A DNA stretch of 64,000 nucleotides. Source: Halodesulfovibrio sp. Its GTDB lineage: Bacteria; Desulfobacterota; Desulfovibrionia; Desulfovibrionales; Desulfovibrionaceae. Below are positions 43,991-52,605 of this stretch, piece after piece (position 1 is the stretch's first letter; every line of letters starts with the position of its first letter). The notes under the pieces are model-generated. The model worked only from the letters and a program-made list of their open reading frames with translations, ran no database searches and was not told where the DNA came from. A program made the translations under genes and the position numbers. The stretch is from the NCBI RefSeq assembly GCF_015482765.1, contig NZ_JADMLB010000067.1, positions 24,738 to 88,737 of the forward strand, read 5' to 3'.

Positions 43991-46864
43991 ATGAGCCAGG
44001 ATTTTTTAGATCCGGAAATTTTTGCTGATTTTATTATCGAAGCAAAAGAACATCTGGAGACTATCGAGCCAAACTTGCTGGAACTTGAAAAAGATCCGGA
44101 AGATACCTCGTTATTGAATGAAATCTTTAGGCCGATGCACTCACTGAAAGGTGCATCCGGCTTTCTTGGTCTCAATAAAATGAACACACTTGCGCACCGT
44201 GCTGAAAACATCATGGACGAGTTGCGCAAAGGGACTATGGAAGCCACTCCTGCAATAATGGATGTGATTCTTGAGGCGACTGATGCATTGCGCAGAATTA
44301 TCGACAACCTTGAGAATGAGGGGGAAGAAGGGGACGTTGCAACGGAACCTATCAACCAGACTCTGGATGCGCTGTTAGCAGGTGAGACTCCAGCCCCTAC
44401 TGCTTCTGAAGAGCCTGCAACTGATACCGCTGTTGAAGATACGCCTCTTGAAGCGGTTCAGGAAGAAAGTGTTATTGAAATGGAAGAGGCAGAGCTTGCT
44501 TCTGATGCACGCTCTACTGTTCAGCTTCCTGAGGGTGAGCCATATGCGTTGACTTCTTTTGGTGAAGGGCACTTGCGTGATTTTATCGAAGAGGCTCTTG
44601 AGAACACAGCAGATCTTAGCAACGGCTTGCTTGAACTTGAGCAGAACCCTGATGACAATGACGATCTCGTTAATGATTTATTCCGCTTTTTCCATAATCT
44701 TAAAGGTAACAGCGGAATCATCGGGTTTCATGAGTTGAACAGCCTTACACATGAGGCTGAGACATTACTGAATAGAACCCGTAAAGGCGAACTTGCTGTA
44801 AGTCAGGGTCTTATTGATACTCTGCTCCGTTGTGTTGATATTATTGATACACTTGTTTCAAAAATCGATGTGGAGTCCGGTCAGGTTCCATTACTCGATC
44901 TTACAGAAATTTTATCCGTATTACGTCATGCTGTTGAGCATGGTGAGTTTCCACAGGCCGTTGCTCCTGAACCGGTTCAGGAGGAAGTTGTAGAGCTTGT
45001 TGAAGAGGTGCCGGAATACGATAAAGAAGATATGGATATCTTTATCGTAACTATCACTCAACAGCGTGTGGCAATTGGATTAGCTGTTGCTGCGTTGGAA
45101 GAAGATTCTGCACAGGAAGAGTTTATTAACAGTCTGTACAGAAGCCTTGTAACAACCCAGAACTCCTGCAGTTACATGCAGTATGACAAGCCTCGTGTGC
45201 AGGCTGAACGTACAGCAGGGCTTGTAGATTCCGGCCGTAATGCGGACATGGACTTTTCGTTGATGCTCGACTTGTTGATTCAGGAAATTGAAATTCTGAA
45301 CGACATGATTGATGCAGAGCTTGCGGTCTTTAATCTGTCTATTAATACAGATGCAGAGTTGCGGGGTGTTGGTGAGCCAAGTCCTGAGCCGCAAGAAGCA
45401 TTGGATATGTCTTTGGAGCTTCCTGAATCCGGTAGTTCTGATGCACCAGTTTCCTTTGTAGCAAATGCGCTGGCTGAGGAACCTGCACCGGAGCCTGAAG
45501 TTGAAAAAGTGCAGGCTGCACCTGCTCCGGTTGAAGCACCGAAACCTGCTCCTAAAGCTGAAGCACCAAAGCCAGCCCCTAAAGCCGAAGCTGCCCCTGC
45601 TCCTAAGGCAGAGGCTGCACCTGCTAAAGCAAAAGAAAAAGCACCTGCAAAACAGCAGAAGCCGAAATCTTCCAGCACAATCCGTGTTGATCACGAAAAA
45701 CTTGACCACCTTATGAACCTAATCGGTGAGCTTATTATTAACCGTAACCGATACACCATGCTCGCAAGAAATCTTGAAGATGGTCAGAATGTTGATGTAC
45801 AGGAAGTTGCACAGTCTTTGACTGAAACAACCTATGCAATGGCACGAATTTCTGATGACCTTCAGGACACAATTATGAAAGTTCGAATGGTTCCTGTGTC
45901 TTCTGTATTCTCCCGCTTCCCGCGCCTTGTTCGTGACCTTTCACGCAAAAGCGGTAAGCAGGTTGATTTGATTATGGAAGGTGAAGAGACCGAACTTGAT
46001 AAGAGCGTTGTGGAAGTTATTGGTGATCCACTTGTTCACCTTATCCGTAATGCCATGGATCATGGTGTTGAGTCTGAAGAAGATCGCCTTGCAGCAGGAA
46101 AGTCTGCCAAAGGTACTGTCCATCTGAGAGCTTACTACCGTGGTAACTCCGTTGCTATTGAGATTGAAGATGACGGTAAAGGTATTGATCCGGAAAAAAT
46201 GCGTGAAGTTGCTATTCGCAAAGGCATCATCAGTGCTGAAGAAGCAAAGGCGCTTGATGATCGAGAAGCAATGGAGTTGATTTTCGCTCCGGGTTTCTCT
46301 TCTGCAGAAACCATTACGGATATTTCCGGTCGAGGTGTTGGAATGGACGTTGTTCGTACCAACATTAAGAACCTTAAGGGCAGTGTTGCTATCAGCTCTG
46401 AGCTTGGAAAGGGCACTCGCTTTACTCTTACCTTACCACTTACTCTTGCAATTATTGATGCACTTATGGTTAATGTTGCAGGTGAAGAGTTTGCTATTCC
46501 GCTTGATGCTGTTTCTGAAACAACTAAGATTGAAGCTAAACGTCTTACAGATGTGAACGGCCGTAAAGCTGTAACACTGCGCGGCGAAGTGCTCGGCCTT
46601 GTTTACATGGCTGACCTGCTTGATTTACCGCGCTCTGAAGAGACTGATGTGCTTTCCGTTGTTGTTATTCACGATAACGACAGACGTCTTGGTATTGTTG
46701 TTGATAAGCTGCATGAGCGTCAGGAAATCGTAATTAAGCCATTAGGTGAGTATCTTGGAGACCTGAAAGGTATTTCCGGTGCAACAATTATGGGTGACGG
46801 CTCTGTAATTCTTATTCTCGATCCGCATGAAATCTATCTGATGGCGACGTCGAAAGCCTTGTAG
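43991..46864 (+). CDS. cheA: Chemotaxis histidine kinase CheA with multiple Hpt domains
   Basis: A 957-residue CheA, much longer than the 650 or so of E. coli. Residues 1-130 are an Hpt domain with His50 (HSLKGASGFLGL). Residues 185-310 are a second Hpt with His235 (FHNLKGNSGIIGF). Residues 340-440 look like a third Hpt helix bundle without the histidine. A Pro/Ala/Lys-rich linker follows, then the dimerisation domain, the ATPase domain with N box HLIRNAMDHGVE, G1 DDGKGIDP and G2 GRGVGMDVV, and a C-terminal CheW-like domain. It phosphorylates CheY and CheB. Confidence 0.94.
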   Translation: MSQDFLDPEIFADFIIEAKEHLETIEPNLLELEKDPEDTSLLNEIFRPMHSLKGASGFLGLNKMNTLAHRAENIMDELRKGTMEATPAIMDVILEATDALRRIIDNLENEGEEGDVATEPINQTLDALLAGETPAPTASEEPATDTAVEDTPLEAVQEESVIEMEEAELASDARSTVQLPEGEPYALTSFGEGHLRDFIEEALENTADLSNGLLELEQNPDDNDDLVNDLFRFFHNLKGNSGIIGFHELNSLTHEAETLLNRTRKGELAVSQGLIDTLLRCVDIIDTLVSKIDVESGQVPLLDLTEILSVLRHAVEHGEFPQAVAPEPVQEEVVELVEEVPEYDKEDMDIFIVTITQQRVAIGLAVAALEEDSAQEEFINSLYRSLVTTQNSCSYMQYDKPRVQAERTAGLVDSGRNADMDFSLMLDLLIQEIEILNDMIDAELAVFNLSINTDAELRGVGEPSPEPQEALDMSLELPESGSSDAPVSFVANALAEEPAPEPEVEKVQAAPAPVEAPKPAPKAEAPKPAPKAEAAPAPKAEAAPAKAKEKAPAKQQKPKSSSTIRVDHEKLDHLMNLIGELIINRNRYTMLARNLEDGQNVDVQEVAQSLTETTYAMARISDDLQDTIMKVRMVPVSSVFSRFPRLVRDLSRKSGKQVDLIMEGEETELDKSVVEVIGDPLVHLIRNAMDHGVESEEDRLAAGKSAKGTVHLRAYYRGNSVAIEIEDDGKGIDPEKMREVAIRKGIISAEEAKALDDREAMELIFAPGFSSAETITDISGRGVGMDVVRTNIKNLKGSVAISSELGKGTRFTLTLPLTLAIIDALMVNVAGEEFAIPLDAVSETTKIEAKRLTDVNGRKAVTLRGEVLGLVYMADLLDLPRSEETDVLSVVVIHDNDRRLGIVVDKLHERQEIVIKPLGEYLGDLKGISGATIMGDGSVILILDPHEIYLMATSKAL

Positions 46865-46888
46865 GTAGAATTTCAAACTGAATATAAG

Positions 46889-46918
46889 AGGAACCTCGTT
46901 ACGGGGTTCCTTTTTTTT
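46889..46918 (+). terminator. Terminator after cheA
   Basis: AGGAACC pairs with GGTTCCT, followed by T8. It ends the chemotaxis cluster. Confidence 0.88.
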
Positions 46919-46967
46919 ATGCGCAAAAAGAATTGCAAGGACGTGGCTTGGGGAGTATTTGCATAGC

Positions 46968-47591
46968 ATGTCAGACAGGTACCTTATTCCAGATGCAGCA
47001 CAGTATCGTGTTGAAGATATAATCAAGAAGAGTCAGTTTATAGTAACGCTGGGGCATACGCCTTCAGTAGAAGAGGCGCGTGCGTTTGTGGCGGCTATTA
47101 AAGAGGAATTCCCTGATGCGACGCACAATTGCTGGGCGTATCAGGCGGGGCCTCCGGGTTCAACAGCTATGGTCGGCATGAGTGATGATGGTGAGCCGCA
47201 TGGCACTGCCGGTAAACCCATGCTTAACATGTTGCTTCATTCTGATGTCGGTGAGATTTCAGCCGTAGTGACTCGCTATTTTGGCGGTACAAAGCTTGGT
47301 ACCGGCGGGCTTGTTCGTGCCTATTCAGGTATGGTTAAGCTAGGTCTTGAAACGTTGCCGACACGTGAGAAAATTACACCTGTACGGTTAGAGGTTGTAA
47401 TTGATTACAGTTCGGTCACGCTTTTCAAGCGCATGTTGCCGGAGTATGAAATTAAAGTGCTGGAGGAAAATTTCGGCACAGATGCAGCCTTTGTTGTTGA
47501 AATGCCTAAAGAGCATGCGGAAGCTTTTTCCTCTGCAGTTATTGAGCTGACTAATGGTAATGCGTTACTTGATGATATTACAGAGAACTAG
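46968..47591 (+). CDS. yigZ: YigZ/IMPACT family protein
   Basis: This roughly 207-residue protein has the UPF0029 signature: FIVTLGHTPSVEEA, HNCWAYQ, SDDGEPHGTAGKPML and VTRYFGGTKLGTGGLVRAYS. The family relates to mammalian IMPACT, and the biochemical role in bacteria is not settled. Two starts are possible: TTG 46959, three bases from GGGGAG, which is too close, and ATG 46968, twelve bases away. I use the ATG. Confidence 0.9.
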   Translation: MSDRYLIPDAAQYRVEDIIKKSQFIVTLGHTPSVEEARAFVAAIKEEFPDATHNCWAYQAGPPGSTAMVGMSDDGEPHGTAGKPMLNMLLHSDVGEISAVVTRYFGGTKLGTGGLVRAYSGMVKLGLETLPTREKITPVRLEVVIDYSSVTLFKRMLPEYEIKVLEENFGTDAAFVVEMPKEHAEAFSSAVIELTNGNALLDDITEN

Positions 47592-47615
47592 GCAGCGTTA
47601 GATACGAAAAATAAG

Positions 47616-47648
47616 AAAAGCCCTTGGAATTTTCCAAGGGCTTTTTTT
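47616..47648. terminator. Bidirectional terminator between yigZ and pgl
   Basis: A 14-bp perfect stem AAAAGCCCTTGGAA/TTCCAAGGGCTTTT with T7 on the plus side. It mainly serves yigZ; pgl ends about 95 bases away. Confidence 0.88.
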
Positions 47649-47743
47649 GTTTTTGGTTCAAGGCTGTTAGAATAACTTAGGGAAGAAATGTGTGTCCCTC
47701 GTTGTTTATTTTGCCTGAAGACAAGCTTTGCTGCGTGTACAAA

Positions 47744-48478
47744 TTAGCCTTCGTAGGCGTCCTGATCCACAATCCAGTAAAGTTTGCCATTGTGCGGCTG
47801 CACTCGCTGGGCTGGCAGTGTTCTGTCACTCAGTAAGTTAAGTGCCTTTGCTAGCACATCATGTTTTTCTTTTCCTTGAATAAGGAACACGCATGCACGT
47901 GCATTATTCAAGACTGGAAGAGTCAGTGTGATACGCCAAGCTTCCATTTCTCTAATGTACTGATCTGTGACCAGCCTGTTTGTAATTTCAATTCCGTCGT
48001 ATCCCGGGAAAAGCGAGGCGGTGTGTCCGTCTGGCCCCATGCCTAACAGCACGAAGTCGAGACGCGGAACCTGCCCTTCTCCGAGAGTGAAGTGTTTGCG
48101 GAGCAGGCTTTCGTATTCATCCGCGGCTGTCTGTGAGTTTATTTCGCCTTTCATTCGGTAGAAGTGGGTGGCGGAAACTTTATGCAGAAGCTCTTCTTTT
48201 GCCAGTCGATAGTTAGACTGTTCATCATCCGGCCCTACACTTCGTTCATCAACCCAGTAGAAATTTACTTTTTCCCACGGGATGCTTGCGTTGTATTTTG
48301 CAGAAGCAAGGGTTTCAAAAAAGAGTTTCGGTGTGTGTCCGCCGGAAAGCGCAACATTGTATTCACCGCGTTTATCAACAGCTTCGAGGCACTGCTCAAC
48401 AAAAAGTTGTGCAGCGTGGTCGGCAAGAGCCCGCGGGGATTCCGTAACAGTAAGAGTAAGATCAATAGTCTTTGTCAT
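47744..48478 (-). CDS. pgl: 6-phosphogluconolactonase
   Basis: Pgl hydrolyses 6-phosphogluconolactone in the pentose phosphate pathway. The 244-residue protein has the family motifs ALSGGHTPKLFFETL, VNFYWVDERSVGPDDEQSNY and LLGMGPDGHTASLFPG. The start is ATG 48478 with GGAGG four bases upstream; the frame is open to 48529 but without a ribosome site. No glucose-6-phosphate dehydrogenase gene is adjacent. Confidence 0.94.
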   Translation of the reverse strand: MTKTIDLTLTVTESPRALADHAAQLFVEQCLEAVDKRGEYNVALSGGHTPKLFFETLASAKYNASIPWEKVNFYWVDERSVGPDDEQSNYRLAKEELLHKVSATHFYRMKGEINSQTAADEYESLLRKHFTLGEGQVPRLDFVLLGMGPDGHTASLFPGYDGIEITNRLVTDQYIREMEAWRITLTLPVLNNARACVFLIQGKEKHDVLAKALNLLSDRTLPAQRVQPHNGKLYWIVDQDAYEG

Positions 48479-48586
48479 AGTGCCTCCGTATTGCTCAAGC
48501 AGCGGCGCAGCAAGTGATGGGCACTGCAACCGCTACAAGTGTGTTCCACCGCATGGTTGCATACTTTGTTACCGATTAAAACGGTT

Positions 48587-49084
48587 TTATTGTGACAAAG
48601 TATCTTTGCGGGGAAGAAATGTTGTTCGCAGGAAGTGCAGGGTGAAGAAGTTCGTCGGATTTTTGATGATTGCATCCGGAATGATGTGATACCAGCGGTA
48701 GCCCAGCGCTTTGAAATATGACGCAGCAAGGTGGCGGTGACCTGTTTCTTTGGCAGCAAGTAACGCCGCATCACGTTGACAGCGTGATGTGGAAACCAGC
48801 TTGAGGATACGCGGGTTGAAACCTCTGCGTGAGAAGATAGCTTTGATTCTTTTGAACTCTCTAAAGCGTGAAAAGGCGTCTGCCTGACATAAAATAACGC
48901 CCCAGCCAAAAAACGCAGAAAGCGTAAAGAGGACAACTGCATAGAGCGGAACCCCGCTATTCAGTAGAAAACGGGCCTCTATGTAAAGTGTTGTAGCTAC
49001 AAACAACAATGTCAGCGCTGTTGCATGTGGAAATGGCGCAACTTTAATGTATCGGATTATAGTTGTGTATAATGGGGTTCGCAC
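48587..49084 (-). CDS. Hypothetical membrane protein, 165 residues
   Basis: I do not recognise this family. Two hydrophobic segments lie near residues 22-38 and 46-66, each long enough to cross the membrane. They are followed by a basic, mostly helical cytoplasmic region of about 95 residues (FSRFREFKRIKAIFSRRGF, then AALLAAKETGHRHLAASYF and a conserved-looking IIPDAIIKNPTNFF). It stands alone on the minus strand, with pgl about 110 bases downstream. There is no strong ribosome site at the listed start, so a shorter form is possible. Confidence 0.6.
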   Translation of the reverse strand: MRTPLYTTIIRYIKVAPFPHATALTLLFVATTLYIEARFLLNSGVPLYAVVLFTLSAFFGWGVILCQADAFSRFREFKRIKAIFSRRGFNPRILKLVSTSRCQRDAALLAAKETGHRHLAASYFKALGYRWYHIIPDAIIKNPTNFFTLHFLRTTFLPRKDTLSQ

Positions 49085-49304
49085 TGTTGTATTACCTATG
49101 TCATGCTTACGTGTAATTTACTACAAGTAAGGTTTAGACAAGATGCATTGCAATATAAAAGCAGTAATGGATTAACAATATTTCTAGGCTAAGTGAGTTA
49201 CATAGAACAAAGAAGCTTGTATAGCTAACAACACGTATACATCGTTCTTTGTGTTGCATTATAGTAAAAACAAGTCCGTATTATTGCAGAATAAGGAGCA
49301 GCAC

Positions 49305-49631
49305 ATGAAACAAGCTAATGCCAGACTAGATATTATTGAAAAAATTAAAACCGAATATAACGCAACTGGTGCAATACATATTGATTCTGAGGATATCCAA
49401 TTAAACAAAAACGGAAAAGATGCATTGTTTAAGAGTGCAGAAACATTGGCTGAAAAATTAGGACTGCATAAGCATAGTTTGCAGAAGCATCTTTATAATA
49501 ACATATACTACATTGAACCCGCAGGACCGCTTGTTGTGGCGATATCATTACCAGAGCAAAAAATTGAGATGTTCGCGCAAATGCCTCAATCAATGTGGTC
49601 ATTTAGATTGAACAACAGGTTTGTAAACTAA
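49305..49631 (+). CDS. Small protein of unknown family, paralogue of next gene
   Basis: A 108-residue soluble protein; ATG 49305 has AAGGAG upstream. Not a family I recognise. Its C-terminus reads IEP, then LVVAISLPEQKIEMFAQMP and WSFRLNN; the next gene's product ends with a clearly related pattern. The middle (SAETLAEKLGLHKHSLQKHL) looks like a helix-turn-helix or a short helical bundle, though no known DNA-binding family is evident. The surrounding sequence is AT-rich. It is followed 78 bases later by its paralogue. Confidence 0.68.
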   Translation: MKQANARLDIIEKIKTEYNATGAIHIDSEDIQLNKNGKDALFKSAETLAEKLGLHKHSLQKHLYNNIYYIEPAGPLVVAISLPEQKIEMFAQMPQSMWSFRLNNRFVN

Positions 49632-49708
49632 AAAAAAGCAGCTGGGTACACGTTGTATAGTAATTTAGTATAATATGTATCCTTATGCTGTTCAAGCGCG
49701 GAGATAGT

Positions 49709-50014
49709 ATGCGATTATCAATGAGACAATACTATTTGGCAAAGAAGCTGCAAACAGAGCGGTTCGGGGAAATAGCCGTTCCTGTTGATCCAGAGCGGAT
49801 TCTTTTGCACCACGAGGCGACAACGGTTGTGCGTTCAGCGGCAGATCAAGTTGCCAGTGAATCGGCTGTGACCCGGGAAGAGATTATCTCCCGCTTGTTT
49901 GACAATGTGTTTCGTCTGGAGCCATCAGATACGCTCATGCTACTTATTGAATTACCAAGGCATGACATTGAATTTTATGTTGAACTGCCCAGCACGCTGT
50001 GGAATTTTAGGTAA
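49709..50014 (+). CDS. Small protein of unknown family, paralogue of preceding gene
   Basis: A 101-residue protein; ATG 49709 follows GGAG, and an earlier in-frame ATG at 49685 has no ribosome site. It aligns with the previous protein over most of its length: SAADQVASESAVTREEIISR matches SAETLAEKLGLHKHSLQKHL, and LEP, then LIELPRHDIEFYVELP and LWNFR, match the partner's end. The identity is low but the pattern is continuous and ungapped. The function is unknown. The two probably arose by duplication and then diverged. Confidence 0.68.
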   Translation: MRLSMRQYYLAKKLQTERFGEIAVPVDPERILLHHEATTVVRSAADQVASESAVTREEIISRLFDNVFRLEPSDTLMLLIELPRHDIEFYVELPSTLWNFR

Positions 50015-50111
50015 CAGGCAGTTTTAAAGCAGGGGAAAAATTAGTTTGATTATGCATGGACTTTACGAATGTACTTCCCTGCGGTAGAAGCAGACCTCTT
50101 GGAGGTCTAAG

Positions 50112-50639
50112 ATGGTTACAGATCATGATCATGAACAGGCATTGGAAGCTGAAGAAACGGATGAATATCTCAGTCGCTCAGAAAAGAAACGCCGAAGCAC
50201 TGCAATTCAGAAGATAGGGGAGGAGCTTGCTTCTTTTCCGATCAGTGCTATCCGTTCTTTCAACCTTCCGCCTGACTTATTACAGGAATACGAAGAACTG
50301 TACACGATTACAAAGCATGAAGCCAAGCGCCGTAAGATGCAATACATCGGTAAAATGCTTCGTGAGGTTGATATAGAGCCTATTAAAGCCCGTATTGAAG
50401 AAGTTCAGGAAGGGAAGGCCGCACAAAGTGCTGACTTCCATCATTTGGAGCGTCTTCGTGAACGGTTGCTTCAGGGCGATAAGGATGCGCTGAATTCCGT
50501 AGTAGAATCCTACCCAACTGTGGATATTCAAAAACTGCGTCAGCTCATCAGGAATGCAAAAAAAGAAATGGAAAAGCAGAAGCCGCTTAAGTCTTCTAAA
50601 TTACTTTTCCGCTATCTGCGTGAGCTGGAACAAGGCTAA
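50112..50639 (+). CDS. darP: Ribosome biogenesis factor DarP (YjgA, DUF615)
   Basis: YjgA/DarP binds the large ribosomal subunit during late assembly. The 175-residue protein shows the family signatures: SRSEKKRRSTAIQKIGEELA, NLPPDLLQEYEELYTITKHE and AKRRKMQYIGKMLREVD, then a helical C-terminus ending FRYLRELEQ. AGGAGGT-like ribosome site (GGAGGT at 50101). It converges with the pseudo-receiver gene at a perfect terminator. Confidence 0.9.
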   Translation: MVTDHDHEQALEAEETDEYLSRSEKKRRSTAIQKIGEELASFPISAIRSFNLPPDLLQEYEELYTITKHEAKRRKMQYIGKMLREVDIEPIKARIEEVQEGKAAQSADFHHLERLRERLLQGDKDALNSVVESYPTVDIQKLRQLIRNAKKEMEKQKPLKSSKLLFRYLRELEQG

Positions 50640-50658
50640 CCTTGTTTGGTTACGCATG

Positions 50659-50691
50659 AAAAAGCCCCGAAAATATTTTCGGGGCTTTTTT
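50659..50691. terminator. Bidirectional terminator after darP
   Basis: A perfect palindrome, AAAAAGCCCCGAAAA and complement, with A/T flanks. It serves both converging genes. Confidence 0.93.
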
Positions 50692-50695
50692 GTGT

Positions 50696-51838
50696 CTAAG
50701 GATGTAACAGCGCTTTGTCGGGCTGGGGCTTCTGAAATGCATGATAGGCTTGGTAGCTGTACTTGGCGACAGAAACAATTTCGGAAAGTGCCGGATAACT
50801 GTCTAACCAGCTTACCTTCTTCTTCCTCGAGGGATGCCGCCGGGCAGGAGCACCTACAATTCTCTTATATAAAAGTTTTGCTTTTTCTTCATGCCCTTGT
50901 TCGTATATTTTTTTGCAAATGCCTTTTGCCGCCTGCTGCGGAGCCCGTGTAAACATACAGGCTCGGGAAATTTGTTGGTGCAGATGGACGCCGGGGCTCA
51001 ACTTTTCTCCATGTAGGTATGCGGAGGCTGCATTTGCAAAGTCTCCTTCCTGAAGGAGAGATTTAGCAGTATTATATAGCGGATTTTCTTTATCATGGGC
51101 TTCATACAAAGGTTTTAACGCATTTGCTGCACCTTCGTAGTCATGCTGAGCCATAAATATATCACCTGCAGCATTGAGTTCCTGCACGTATTGTTCTTGA
51201 TCCCGCTTTCCTTTCCACGCCTTTGCACGACCAACATACGCGGCGCCGTGTCGCGGGTTGATAGAAATAGCTTGCGAGAATGTTTCCAGCGCACTGTCCC
51301 AATGATGGTTTTTGAGCAGCTTTTTCCCGCGTTCGCACAGTGTTTCTGCTGTGTCCGGTTCAGGCTCAAGCAGTTTTTGTGTATCCTGCTGGTCGCCTTG
51401 TGGCTGTGATGCCGTTGGAATGGCGACACCATAGGTGTTACGAACTGCATGAATAACCTGCTGGACAAGACCGTCCATAGTATAGGGGCGTGCTAAGAAT
51501 GATGAGTACCCGAGTGTCAGAGTACGCATTACAAAGTCTTTTGTCGGAGATGTTGAGACTGCAAGGACAGGAATTGATATCTGAGCCCGAATGCTTTTGA
51601 GCTTATCTATCAGATATTGAGCATCGCCGTCTTTCATCTGAGCACCGCAGATTATCAAATCAAATGAATCGATTTCACCTGATTGCGCTTTGGATAACGA
51701 GCGAAACGTTCCAGAGACAGAATCTACTATCAGTGCACTGCGGATACCAATGCGGAAGAGCATCTTTCTATCCAATGCTGCTTCTGCACTGTTTCCATTG
51801 ATGATGAGTGCGTGTTCAGGTTTTTTAGGTGTGCTCAT
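50696..51838 (-). CDS. Degenerate receiver domain fused to TPR region
   Basis: The first 125 residues have the fold pattern of a response-regulator receiver, but the functional residues are gone: the acidic pair is replaced by NGN (14-16), the phospho-acceptor Asp by Gly65 in LIICGAQM, and the switch lysine by Arg117 in ARPYT. After a linker, residues 165-310 contain TPR-like hairpins (ALETFSQAISINPRHGAAYVG, DYEGAANALKPLYEAHD). It is therefore likely a phosphorylation-independent scaffold. A similar receiver-TPR layout is common in Desulfovibrio. The partner is unknown. Confidence 0.83.
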   Translation of the reverse strand: MSTPKKPEHALIINGNSAEAALDRKMLFRIGIRSALIVDSVSGTFRSLSKAQSGEIDSFDLIICGAQMKDGDAQYLIDKLKSIRAQISIPVLAVSTSPTKDFVMRTLTLGYSSFLARPYTMDGLVQQVIHAVRNTYGVAIPTASQPQGDQQDTQKLLEPEPDTAETLCERGKKLLKNHHWDSALETFSQAISINPRHGAAYVGRAKAWKGKRDQEQYVQELNAAGDIFMAQHDYEGAANALKPLYEAHDKENPLYNTAKSLLQEGDFANAASAYLHGEKLSPGVHLHQQISRACMFTRAPQQAAKGICKKIYEQGHEEKAKLLYKRIVGAPARRHPSRKKKVSWLDSYPALSEIVSVAKYSYQAYHAFQKPQPDKALLHP

Positions 51839-51930
51839 GTAGCGCCTCTATAATGTATGCTAGCTAAGTATCTTACGTGGTTCTGTGCTGGGGAAAATGT
51901 ATGCGAAAGTAGCTTGTCTGGTTGTGCCGG

Positions 51931-52368
51931 TTACTTAGCGGCTGCGTTGTCATGCTCTTCTGAAACAGCAGGGGTATGCAGGGGAATTACTTTACCCATT
52001 TTTCGTTCAGTAGGTGCAGACGTGCGGGCTGGCTGAGGAAGGTATTGCTTACCGCAACGCCAGCATATTTTTTTGGTGTGACCATGAGGTAAACGAACAA
52101 GCATTCCTTCATCGTTACAGCAATCAGCGCAAAACGGACCGTGCCGGACACTGCCGGTTTTTAACCAATAGTAATTTCCATCAAAAATCAGATTCTCTGA
52201 GAAATGAAGAATGTCATCATATTCTTTAACCTGAAGCTTGAGTGAGGATACTTGATCGCAAAGCGAAATATACTTGGACTGAAGTTCCTTCAGCAGATGT
52301 TTTGCTTCGCGGTTTTTTCCTTTCAAAAAAAGTTCGTGAACTTCTTTGAATTTAGAGTAGTCGAGCAT
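51931..52368 (-). CDS. Hypothetical zinc-ribbon protein, 145 residues
   Basis: The N-terminal 55 residues are a predicted coiled coil (KEVHELFLKGKNREAKHLLK and on to LKLQVKEYDD). The centre holds two cysteine pairs in GPFCADCC and ICWRCGKQ, spaced like a zinc ribbon that follows a tryptophan-rich strand (YYWLKTGSVRHGPFC). This layout is seen in small phage and bacterial proteins of unknown function. It lies 92 bases upstream of the degenerate receiver gene on the same strand and could share its promoter. Confidence 0.7.
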   Translation of the reverse strand: MLDYSKFKEVHELFLKGKNREAKHLLKELQSKYISLCDQVSSLKLQVKEYDDILHFSENLIFDGNYYWLKTGSVRHGPFCADCCNDEGMLVRLPHGHTKKICWRCGKQYLPQPARTSAPTERKMGKVIPLHTPAVSEEHDNAAAK

Positions 52369-52554
52369 TAACTGTCCCTTATGCAGGTTGTACGTTGTCT
52401 TACAACTGCTATCGGTATACCAGGAGAAATCTTTAAAAAACGAGACAGGTTAAGCATGATTCCCTTATTAGATTTCCCCTCCTTTACAATTAGATATGGG
52501 GCTAAGTCAACGAAGATGCTTGAAATGCAAAGAAAAAATGCAAAACATAATACA

Positions 52555-52584
52555 TAAAAAAAGGCTGCACAGTACTGTGCAGCC
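52555..52584 (-). terminator. Terminator of the PHP / deaminase-like operon
   Basis: The palindrome GGCTGCACAGT/ACTGTGCAGCC is followed on the minus strand by T7. It lies about 20 bases past the stop codon of the deaminase-like gene. Confidence 0.9.
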
Positions 52585-52605
52585 ATTTTGAATGGATGTA
52601 TGAAG

